11,330 bases of DNA from an uncultured Clostridia bacterium (GTDB taxonomy: Bacteria > Bacillota_A > Clostridia > TANB77 > CAG-508), in the NCBI GenBank assembly GCA_947624725.1, contig CANQLP010000036.1:1-11330 (forward strand), written 5' to 3'. Below the pieces are notes generated by a model that was not told the DNA's origin, made no database searches, and saw nothing but the letters and a program-made list of their open reading frames with translations. The position numbers were made by a program, and so were the translations under genes. Position 1 is the stretch's first letter, and each line of letters begins with the position of its first letter. Of the stretch, positions 5,101-11,330 are shown piece after piece.

Positions 5101-6322
5101 CTAATTTATATTCTCTGTAACTTTTTAATATATCAATAATTCGTTCATGGTCATTATATTCTAACAAAGCATTAATATTATCACCTATATCACTTGAATT
5201 TTTCTCTAATTCTTCAAATGGAATATTATTTGTTATTATATTAAACATTGGAGTTTTTTTATCTAACTTATCTTTTGATTTTTTGATTAATTCCAATCCA
5301 TCCATATCTGTCATTTTATATTCAGCAAATACCATATCTGGTTGTAATTCTATTATTTTTTTATATGTTTGTTCTCCATCTTCAGCTGAACCAACTACAT
5401 CTGCAAAATCTAATGTTTTTATAGTATTGATAATTTTATTTCTTATTTGTTCATCTTTATATTCTACAAAAGTTTTAATTTTTTTCATTGTTTTCTCCAT
5501 TTTATTATTTTTAGACGTCTTTTCAAATATACTATTTTTTTCAGATTTTTGCAATATTTTAGAGAAATTTTCTTTTAAAATATTTCCTACAATAACATCT
5601 ACACCATTTTCTGTTCTTGTTACATCCCCCGAGTTAATAATATTTACATACTTATTTTCAAAATCATTTCCTTCCCTATATTCAATTTTAAGAATTTCTT
5701 TAAATGTATTTAATATTTTCTTTTTGCTATTAAACTCCTCAGTTGTAATTTCAAATTCTTTTTGATTTATTTTTGCTGTTTCTCTTAATGGAGTAAACTT
5801 AAATATTCTCCAAGCATTTACATTATAGCTACTAATAAAACTTCCTAATTCTTCTAAGCAATTTATATTTACTTTACTTATAACAGTATTTATTGTTACT
5901 TTAAGATTTTTATTTTTTAAATATTCTAAAACTGTTCTAATATTTGTATAGTGTTCTTTACCACGACCTAATTTAACATTGATTTCATCATTTACCGAAT
6001 CTAATGATAAAGTTAGACTATCAAGATACTTACAAATTTCTCTAATATCATTATTATTAGCAACAATTGTTCCATTAGTAATTAACTTACTTTTTACTCC
6101 ATTATTTTTAGCAATTTTAAGTAAATCAGTAAATCCTTTATATAGTAGAGCTTCTCCTCCAGTCCATGTAATTTCTCTAACACCATCATTTATTAACTTT
6201 CTTAATATTTCTTCAGCTTTTTTATATTCAATATCTTGTAAATCTAAAAACCTATAACAATATTTACAATTTTCATTACATTTTGAGGTTAAAACCCAGC
6301 ATACTTCAACTTTTTGCAACAC
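5078..6322 (-). CDS. Radical SAM enzyme (viperin-like) fused to a receiver-like domain
   Basis: This 414-aa protein has two parts. Residues 1-255 are a radical SAM domain: the Fe-S cluster motif Cys15-x3-Cys19-x2-Cys22, GGE at 55-57 and ITNG near 81-84. Later segments (LDSVNDEINVKLGRG at 107-121, VTINTVISKVN at 142-152, AWRIFKF at 170-176, FEITTEEF at 190-197) resemble what I recall of viperin, the enzyme making ddhNTPs from NTPs; no SPASM cysteine cluster is seen. Residues 279-414 resemble a Spo0A-like receiver (LQPDMVFAEYKMTDMDG), with Glu334 where the phospho-acceptor Asp should be and the conserved Lys lost. The linker 257-278 is Lys/Asn-rich. Start: GTG at 6322 with AAGGAGAT 6 bases upstream. 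Own promoter at 6380-6408. The radical SAM class is secure; viperin-like chemistry is inference, and MoaA-like or peptide-modifying enzymes are alternatives. Confidence 0.85.
   Translation of the reverse strand: MLQKVEVCWVLTSKCNENCKYCYRFLDLQDIEYKKAEEILRKLINDGVREITWTGGEALLYKGFTDLLKIAKNNGVKSKLITNGTIVANNNDIREICKYLDSLTLSLDSVNDEINVKLGRGKEHYTNIRTVLEYLKNKNLKVTINTVISKVNINCLEELGSFISSYNVNAWRIFKFTPLRETAKINQKEFEITTEEFNSKKKILNTFKEILKIEYREGNDFENKYVNIINSGDVTRTENGVDVIVGNILKENFSKILQKSEKNSIFEKTSKNNKMEKTMKKIKTFVEYKDEQIRNKIINTIKTLDFADVVGSAEDGEQTYKKIIELQPDMVFAEYKMTDMDGLELIKKSKDKLDKKTPMFNIITNNIPFEELEKNSSDIGDNINALLEYNDHERIIDILKSYREYKLENNQDID
5486..5498 (-). promoter_or_regulatory. Internal ribosome binding site and ATG at the fusion junction
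   Basis: Inside the radical SAM-receiver gene the minus strand reads GGAG (5495-5498), six bases, then ATG (5486-5488) in frame, followed by codons for KKIKTFVEY. Translation from here would give a stand-alone 136-aa receiver-like protein. It may be the fossil start of a once-separate receiver gene or an active internal start. Confidence 0.5.
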
Positions 6323-6379
6323 AACTATCTCCTTATTATTTATTTCTTTATATTATATATGCTTATATTAATGATGTCT

Positions 6380-6408
6380 ATTGTAAAAATGTTAACTCCT
6401 GTTGACAA
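6380..6408 (-). promoter_or_regulatory. Promoter of the radical SAM gene with an inverted repeat in the spacer
   Basis: On the minus strand TTGTCA (6403-6408) and TACAAT (6380-6385) are separated by exactly 17 bp, close to consensus. The near-palindrome GTCAAC-AGGA-GTTAAC (6391-6406) covers part of the -35 and the spacer, where a bound repressor would block polymerase. The upstream LysR-type protein is one candidate ligand. Confidence 0.7.
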
Positions 6409-6450
6409 AAAAACAACAGTATAAATTCTATTTAAAAAATTCATACTGTT
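6407..6450 (-). terminator. Terminator of the LysR-type regulator gene
   Basis: AACAGTAT (6415-6422) and ATACTGTT (6443-6450) form the stem, extended by AATT/AATT after one mismatch. On the minus strand the hairpin is followed by GTTTTTTTG (U7, 6407-6413). The U tract runs straight into the -35 box of the radical SAM promoter, so the two units are separate but tightly packed. Confidence 0.75.
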
Positions 6451-6471
6451 AGATATTAACTTTATTATATT

Positions 6472-7353
6472 CTATACTAGATAATTTTTTATAAAAATTT
6501 TATCTGCTTTTGACAAGTTTTCTTTTTGATATATTAAATGAATTTTTGATTTTGGTAATTCAAAAGGAACTTCAACTTCGTAAATCTCCCCATTATCTAA
6601 TTCATTTTTTACTGCATCTTTCATTACATAGCTTATTCCTAAACCATCTTTTACAGCTTTTACTCTAAGTTCTGTTGTATCAATTGTTAATAATTGATTA
6701 ATTCTCAAATCATTATCTTTAAAAACATTTATTAACTTTTTTGTTGTATTTGAGTATTCTGGTCCTAATATAAATTCAAAATTTTCAAGTTGTTTTATAT
6801 CTTTTATATTAATTTTATTTTTGTATATTAATATGTTATCTATTGTTTTTAATTCTTTTATATTTATAGTATCACTATTATCTTTTAAAATTGTACTATC
6901 AATTGCAAAATCTATTTTATGACTCTCTAATAATTGTAATAAATCATTTACACTTGAACCAGTAATAAGTTCTATTTTTAATTTAGGATAATCTTTTTTT
7001 ATATTTTTAATGCACTCCATAATATAAAATGAAGATAAATGTGATAATGAACCAATCACAATTTTACTATTTGATAAATCATCTTTTTCATTTATAACTT
7101 TTTCACCTGTTTCTAAAATACTTAAAGCTTTATCTACATAATCAATAAGTTCTTTACCTTCAGGAGTTAACTGCATTCCATTCTTTTCTCTATGAAATAA
7201 TTTAACATCTAATGTATCTTCTAATTGTTTTATATTTTTACTTATCGATGCTTTATCAATTCCTATTTTATTACTTGCTTCAGATAAACTTTTTGAATTT
7301 GCCACTGCTAAAAAGGTTTTGTATAAGTTTAAGTTTATATTTGAATTATACAT
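6472..7353 (-). CDS. LysR-type transcriptional regulator
   Basis: This 293-aa protein has the standard LysR layout and length. The N-terminal winged helix-turn-helix (about 9-66) reads YKTFLAVANSKSLSEAS, then DKASISKNIKQLED, then LFHREKNGMQLTPEG. A periplasmic-binding-protein-like effector domain (about 95-293) follows: SKIVIGSLSHLSSFYI, LKIELITGSS, and KAVKDGLGISYVM, the last typical of the second subdomain. Such proteins are usually tetrameric and respond to a small ligand; the ligand here is unknown. Start ATG at 7353 with GGAGATG 8 bases upstream; a strong promoter at 7375-7403 gives a leader of only about 15 nt. It lies upstream of the radical SAM gene on the same strand, so that gene is a plausible target, although LysR regulators more often control a divergent neighbour. 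Confidence 0.93.
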   Translation of the reverse strand: MYNSNINLNLYKTFLAVANSKSLSEASNKIGIDKASISKNIKQLEDTLDVKLFHREKNGMQLTPEGKELIDYVDKALSILETGEKVINEKDDLSNSKIVIGSLSHLSSFYIMECIKNIKKDYPKLKIELITGSSVNDLLQLLESHKIDFAIDSTILKDNSDTINIKELKTIDNILIYKNKINIKDIKQLENFEFILGPEYSNTTKKLINVFKDNDLRINQLLTIDTTELRVKAVKDGLGISYVMKDAVKNELDNGEIYEVEVPFELPKSKIHLIYQKENLSKADKIFIKNYLV

Positions 7354-7374
7354 ATTTTTTTCATCTCCATAGAG

Positions 7375-7403
7375 ATTATAGCATATTATATAAAAGTTAT
7401 CAA
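7375..7403 (-). promoter_or_regulatory. Promoter of the LysR-type regulator gene
   Basis: On the minus strand TTGATA (7398-7403), a 17-bp spacer and TATAAT (7375-7380) preceded by TGC, an extended -10. This is among the strongest promoter matches in the window. The predicted start near 7368 falls at the ribosome binding site. Confidence 0.75.
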
Positions 7404-7502
7404 GATAATATTTTTATCCAATATCCAAATAAATTCCTTTTCTAATTAACTATTTTACAGTATTCTTCTACTTTTCCAAGTTTGGTAAAAAAGTGTCGGG
7501 TA

Positions 7503-8045
7503 TTAAGCATCTGTTCCTACATAGAATATTCTCCAATAATTTGTTGTATCTCCATCTCCATTTAAATCTAACCCATAATCTACATATTTTCCATAGCCAC
7601 TATAATCATCAACTTTTACAACTTCTGTTATTGGAGTACCCAGTATTGGCTGCTTATCTACTCCTCCTGTATATTCTCCTGTTATTTCTATTTCTACATT
7701 TTTATATTTTACTGTTACGGGTAATTCTTCTATGTAATTTCCTTCATCGTCGTCTCCATCTTCAACATCTTTTAGTTCAACAATTTCGCTTTCTTCTTCA
7801 TTTTTCTTAAATGAAACTCCACCTTTTTTCTTTAAACTTTCATTTAATAATCCTAAATCTATTTCTCCTGAGTCATTATAACACCCTATTACTTCAATTT
7901 CTATTTCTTCTTTCGCTTCTTCTTCCTTTGTTCTTATTTTTGATTTTTGAGCTTGAGTTACAACTCCATTATTTCCTACTACAAAACTCATTGTTACTCC
8001 TGCTAAGATTAGCAAAACTAAAAAATAATATTATTACTTTTTCAG
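7503..8045 (-). pseudogene. Decayed prepilin-like surface protein gene
   Basis: The longest frame (7503-8015) encodes 170 aa starting inside a prepilin helix: LILAGVTMSFVVGNNGVV, then AQKSKIRTK. Upstream in the same frame are CTG-AAA-AAG followed by two stop codons (8031-8036), then Y-Y-F-L-V-L. This looks like an M-K-K leader that lost its start and the ITLIAL segment by deletion and mutation. The middle is acidic (EEESEIVELKDVEDGDDD); then comes YGLDLNGDGDTTNYWRIFYV and an abrupt stop after GTDA. In prepilin-like clostridial proteins of this type WRIFY is usually mid-protein, so the C-terminus is probably lost too. No ribosome binding site is visible for a TTG start at 8015. A leaderless TTG-started protein is possible but unlikely to reach the membrane. 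Confidence 0.7.
7993..8018. repeat. 26-bp repeat, copy 1 (decayed prepilin gene)
   Basis: These 26 bases are identical to 10767-10792 and encode the same part of the prepilin helix (VLLILAGVT). Flanking sequence diverges at once on the leader side. This is compatible with duplication, gene conversion, or strong sequence conservation. Confidence 0.9.
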
Positions 8046-8080
8046 GTAGACAAGCATTTACATGTCTTCTTTTAATTTTG

Positions 8081-10840
8081 CTAATCAACAGTTATTCCAG
8101 CATTTTCCAACTGTGATTTTGCATCACTAGGTAAACCGCTACAACCAGTTATTACTACAGTTTCCAATTTACTATCTTTTTCATTCTTTAACCTTAATAT
8201 TGGTTCAATATTCGTCAAACCAGGATTATTACTAATATCCAACTTTGTTAGTTGCGTTAAGTTTTCTATTCCGTCTAAAGTAATTAGTTGATTTCCTGAA
8301 ACATATAATTCTAAATCTTCTGTTTTTCCATTTAAATTGCTAAACGGTGCTAATGAGCTTAATTTATTTCTTTCTAAATGTATTTCTGAAATAAGAGGTG
8401 TACCACTTATTAATGTTTTTGAACTATTTTCATAAACTGGTTTTAATTGATTTATTAGTGTAGTCAAATCATTTTGCTCTAAATAATTTTTCTCCAAATT
8501 CAAATATGTTAATTTCGCATTTTTAGAAAAATCTGGCAAATTCCATCTATTTCCTCTTTCCATATCAAAAACTGTTATTTTAGATAGGCTTGAACAACCT
8601 GAGACATCTAAATTTTCTATCATAGTTCTCATAAAATAAATTTCGTTTAAGTCTTTACAATTGCTTAAATTTAATGAATCATTATCATTTGTAAAACCAT
8701 TCTCAGTGGAAGTTTCACCATATGAAGATAATCTCAAATATGTTATTTCTGTACAATTTTGTAACTGTTCCAAAAATTTAGTATTTGTCACACAATGTAA
8801 ACCATATTTGCTTTTAGCATTACTAATAGCTTTTTGCATCGTAGTAAGGTTACCTCTTCCTAGATAAATACATTTAAAATTTTTATCATTAAGCCAACTT
8901 AAGTCCGTTTCCATAGTAGTATTCCAACCTCTGAAATCAAAATCAGTTCCATCTCTAGAAGAAAGAACATTATTAAAATCATCAAGAATAGAAAAATTAC
9001 TAATTTTACTACAACTATATAATAAAAGTGTTTTTAAAGATTGTTTACAAGTAAGATTTCTAATATCATCATCTGTAACTTTAGTCCCCCAAAGATCAAG
9101 ATAAGTCAAATTAGGAAGACTACTCAAAAAAGAAAAATTATTAATTCCTGTACAACCACCTAAAGTCAAACTTGTTAATTGTGTCATTTTTTGTATATAT
9201 TGAGTTTGGTCATCATTTATACCACTACACCATGATAAATTTAAACTTTTTGTAATTTTATTCTCATTCAAAAAACTTAAATCTGTTAAATCCATTTTAC
9301 TATAATTTAAACTAGCTTTATTTGAATCTAATTGTGCTACATATTTTGAAGGAATTGAATATTTAGAAGAACTATTTAATAATTTTGCTATTTTATTAAT
9401 TTGTTCATCTTTAAAATTTTCATTTCCTAATAAATATATTTCTTTTAATTTATTATTTTCCATTTTTTCAAATTGCTCTAATAAATCAATATCTAAAATA
9501 TCACAATATTCAAGATTTAATGTTTTCAATTTAGTTAAATTAGTTATTCCAACAAAATCTCCACCTTTTACACCTGATAAATAATGCAAATTTTCATTAT
9601 AAGAATTTTTATCTGTATCTCTCTTCCTAATAACATCACCATTACCATTCTCATATTTATCACCATAAGTACCACCAATAGCACCACAATGCAAAATTTC
9701 CAAATTAGTGAAACCAGATATATAACTCATATTTATTATATTTTCATCTTTTACCTCTGGTTCTTTATCTTTATTTTCTTCTTTAACTACATCTGTTAAA
9801 TTATTTTCATTTAGATATAAATTTTTTAAACTTGTTTTATTGTTTACTGTTGATAATCCATATATATTAGTTAAATTAATATTTTCTTCTATATATAATG
9901 TTTCAATTCCTCCTAATGTTTCTAATTCTGGTATTTTAGTCAACTCATCATTATTTCTAATTCTAACTATATCTAATTTTGACATTTTACTAAACTGGTC
10001 TGTTATTTTTTTAATATTATCATCATTAACTGAACCATTAATCAAATAAAATCCATTTACATTCCATCCATATTTTAACCCATCATAATTTCCTGATTTT
10101 GTATTATCAAACCATATTTTTTGTAAATTTGGTGAATATTGCAAACCATTTACATCTTCTAAATTCAAATTCTTTAATGTCAATTCTGTTATATTTGGAA
10201 AAAATGATAATTCATCTAAATTTTTTAAACCTTCTCCTTCAATCTTTGCTCCATCTATTATTAAACTTGTTCTTCCTCTTACATCTCCAACTGTTAAATC
10301 TCCTTCAACTCCCATTCCTCTTTTCAATTCTTCTGATGCATTTGTTTTTTGCTCTGGATCTATTGGAATCTCTACTATACCTTTTGAACCATAAGTTTTT
10401 CCATTAGAATCTATATACCATACTGTAAAATCTGAATTCATTCCATATACATTTCTAAGTAATGCAATTGAACCATCTACACCTTCTCCTCCTGAAAGAG
10501 ATCCTTTTAAATCATTACTAACTCTATTTATATAATTCAAATCAAATACATAAGTATCTCCTCCCTTATAAGCAATTCTTTTTAAAAAACCATCTTTGGG
10601 ATATTCATTATATGAAAAATCAGCAATAGAAATCTTCTTATCACCTGTATCCATTTTCTCTACTAATTTCATATTAACTTGTTCTTCTAACATAGCGACA
10701 CATTGTAATATTTTTGCATTTTGAGCATTTGTTATTACTCCATTATCTCCTACCATTGCATTAATCGTTACTCCTGCTAAGATTAGCAAAACAATGATAG
10801 TGATAATGAGCGCAATTAGTGTAATTCCTTTCTTTTTCAT
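8081..10840 (-). CDS. Prepilin-like leucine-rich-repeat surface protein
   Basis: This 919-aa protein begins MKKKG-ITLIALIITI, a class III-type prepilin signature: basic leader, Gly cleavage site, then a hydrophobic helix to about residue 26. It is expected to be processed by a prepilin peptidase and held at the membrane or in a pseudopilus. The position-5 Glu of classical pilins is absent (mature ITLIA), a feature I associate with many clostridial homologues. Residues ~195-910 are irregular leucine-rich repeats, e.g. ITELTLKNLNLEDVNGL, TSLKNLYLNENNLTDV, TSLTLGGCTGI, LTYLDLWGTKVTD, LTYLNLEKNYL, TKLDISNNPGLTNI, interspersed with SxC/GC motifs. No sortase or anchor motif follows; it ends with the repeat cap. 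A ligand- or host-binding role is inference. AGGAGG precedes ATG by 8 bases; a weak TTGTTA/TACAAA promoter lies about 10940-10970. No prepilin peptidase is in the window. Confidence 0.9.
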   Translation of the reverse strand: MKKKGITLIALIITIIVLLILAGVTINAMVGDNGVITNAQNAKILQCVAMLEEQVNMKLVEKMDTGDKKISIADFSYNEYPKDGFLKRIAYKGGDTYVFDLNYINRVSNDLKGSLSGGEGVDGSIALLRNVYGMNSDFTVWYIDSNGKTYGSKGIVEIPIDPEQKTNASEELKRGMGVEGDLTVGDVRGRTSLIIDGAKIEGEGLKNLDELSFFPNITELTLKNLNLEDVNGLQYSPNLQKIWFDNTKSGNYDGLKYGWNVNGFYLINGSVNDDNIKKITDQFSKMSKLDIVRIRNNDELTKIPELETLGGIETLYIEENINLTNIYGLSTVNNKTSLKNLYLNENNLTDVVKEENKDKEPEVKDENIINMSYISGFTNLEILHCGAIGGTYGDKYENGNGDVIRKRDTDKNSYNENLHYLSGVKGGDFVGITNLTKLKTLNLEYCDILDIDLLEQFEKMENNKLKEIYLLGNENFKDEQINKIAKLLNSSSKYSIPSKYVAQLDSNKASLNYSKMDLTDLSFLNENKITKSLNLSWCSGINDDQTQYIQKMTQLTSLTLGGCTGINNFSFLSSLPNLTYLDLWGTKVTDDDIRNLTCKQSLKTLLLYSCSKISNFSILDDFNNVLSSRDGTDFDFRGWNTTMETDLSWLNDKNFKCIYLGRGNLTTMQKAISNAKSKYGLHCVTNTKFLEQLQNCTEITYLRLSSYGETSTENGFTNDNDSLNLSNCKDLNEIYFMRTMIENLDVSGCSSLSKITVFDMERGNRWNLPDFSKNAKLTYLNLEKNYLEQNDLTTLINQLKPVYENSSKTLISGTPLISEIHLERNKLSSLAPFSNLNGKTEDLELYVSGNQLITLDGIENLTQLTKLDISNNPGLTNIEPILRLKNEKDSKLETVVITGCSGLPSDAKSQLENAGITVD
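10767..10792. repeat. 26-bp repeat, copy 2 (leader of the LRR prepilin-like gene)
   Basis: Identical to 7993-8018. Here it lies within an intact prepilin leader, about 50 bases after the start codon of the 919-aa gene. Confidence 0.9.
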
Positions 10841-10970
10841 TCTTTTCTCCTCCTAACTTTTCTTGTGTTTCTTTAATTTCTTCATTTTCATAAGTTTTTA
10901 TTTCTTCTTTAAGTATTAGACTTGAAGAAATTTTTTTGTATTTTAATATAATTTTATAACAAATTGTTGA

Positions 10971-11156
10971 TTTAGATGTTAGAAGTTAGAGATTCGAGAA
11001 TTAGAAGTTTTTTAGAGGTTAGAGAGCTAGAAATTAGAGATTAGAAATCTAAAAGGAGTGTCCCAAATGTTCATTTTTGAACATTTAAGGACTGTCCCTA
11101 ATGTTCACTGAATTAGAAAATTAGAAGGTTAGAAATTAGAGGTTAGAAAACTAAAG
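10971..11156. repeat. TTAGA-rich degenerate repeat island around a REP-like hairpin
   Basis: The 490 bp right of the LRR gene hold no gene. From 10971 to 11050 and from 11112 to 11156 the plus strand is built of imperfect units such as GTTAGAAG, ATTAGAGG and AATTAGAA, with more than ten TTAGA occurrences. The blocks flank a different GC-containing core (11053-11107). Such islands in Clostridia are non-coding dispersed repeats; function unknown. Confidence 0.7.
11053..11107. repeat. REP-like hairpin and 21-bp direct repeat
   Basis: AAATGTTCA (11065-11073) and TGAACATTT (11078-11086) form a perfect 9-bp stem with a TTTT loop. The 21-base unit at 11053-11073 recurs at 11087-11107 with two changes (core GTGTCCC and CTGTCCC, each followed by AATGTTCA). 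This resembles palindromic units moved by REP-associated tyrosine transposases; no transposase is in the window. Confidence 0.6.
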
Positions 11157-11222
11157 AACAAAAACTAGATGCTAGCTCTTTTATTCATTAAAAACTGGAT
11201 AAAGAAATTTTTTGAAAACTAA

Positions 11223-11252
11223 TTGACTTTTGTTAATAAAATAGGCTATAAT
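11223..11252 (+). promoter_or_regulatory. Outward-facing promoter at the right edge
   Basis: TTGACT (11223-11228), an 18-bp spacer and TATAAT (11247-11252). It reads to the right, toward a gene or RNA beyond the window. The predicted transcript starts near 11259. Confidence 0.65.
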
Positions 11253-11304
11253 TAATATAATAATATAGATACTTTAAATGTATCTTGTCCAAATCAAATG
11301 TTAG

Positions 11305-11323
11305 CCGCAACCCTGTTTTGCGG
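11305..11323 (+). other. GC-rich hairpin in the leader at the right edge
   Basis: CCGCAA (11305-11310) pairs with TTGCGG (11318-11323) around a 7-nt loop, about 45 bases after the predicted transcription start. It is the most GC-rich spot in the right end and could start a structured leader or RNA cut off by the window edge. Nothing more can be said. Confidence 0.4.
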
Positions 11324-11330
11324 GGTACAA

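Noticed and set aside
10099..10407. Leu-rich plus-strand reading frame, and others like it, opposite the LRR gene.
   Set aside because: The antisense of AT-rich LRR coding sequence naturally gives Leu/Ile/Phe-rich open frames. There is no ribosome binding site or domain pattern, and the minus-strand gene explains the sequence.
10841..10925. Open minus-strand frame with charged residues (EEIKTYENEEIKETQEK) upstream of the LRR gene as the end of another gene.
   Set aside because: It runs through the ribosome binding site of the LRR gene in another frame, has no start, and its composition follows from a purine-rich leader.
10971..11156. CRISPR array.
   Set aside because: The repeated units are 5-10 bases, imperfect and unevenly spaced, with no unique spacers of constant length and no cas genes nearby.

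Overview
The window is very AT-rich, uses the standard code, has strong AGGAGG-type ribosome binding sites, and carries Spo0A-like and class III-type prepilin-like sequences. Together these point to a low-GC Bacillota (Clostridia-like, probably gut-associated) chromosome holding an integrated mobile element. The genus cannot be named from the sequence alone.

Left part (1-4300), mobile-element module, almost all on the minus strand. A fragment resembling the start of an AlbA_2/schlafen-type protein runs off the left edge. A strongly folded non-coding block (216-324) follows. Next come a Tn916-type tyrosine integrase, a small excisionase-like gene just upstream of it, a MazF/PemK-type toxin with a long C-terminal extension and no visible antitoxin, a possible 31-residue membrane peptide, a candidate structured RNA of about 300 nt with its own terminator (about 2915-3212), and a small sigma-region-4-like regulator. 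The regulator has a folded 5' leader containing a terminator-like hairpin (about 3902-4127). No conjugation genes are visible, so this is one end of a larger element, a small mobilisable element, or a remnant.

Middle part (4140-7403), regulatory/radical-SAM module. A divergent control region holds two opposed promoters and four TCGGT motifs spaced 10-11 bp apart. To the right is a Spo0A-like regulator whose receiver has lost its phospho-acceptor Asp. It converges on a radical SAM gene whose product ends in a second altered receiver, with Glu at the Asp position. The radical SAM part has a stretch that reads like viperin (ddhNTP synthase). The fusion junction keeps an internal Shine-Dalgarno and ATG. 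The two genes share one perfect 19-bp bidirectional terminator stem lying inside both reading frames, so both proteins end in nearly the same residues. A LysR-type regulator lies upstream of the radical SAM gene on the same strand, separated from it by its own terminator and a near-consensus promoter with an inverted repeat in its spacer. This module is the best candidate for an undescribed system; its function is inference only.

Right part (7500-11330), surface protein module. A 919-residue prepilin-like leucine-rich-repeat protein is followed by a decayed second prepilin-like gene that lacks most of its leader and has probably lost its C-terminus. The two share an identical 26-bp segment in the leader region. 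The right 490 bp hold a TTAGA-rich repeat island around a small REP-like hairpin, then an outward-facing promoter for something beyond the window.
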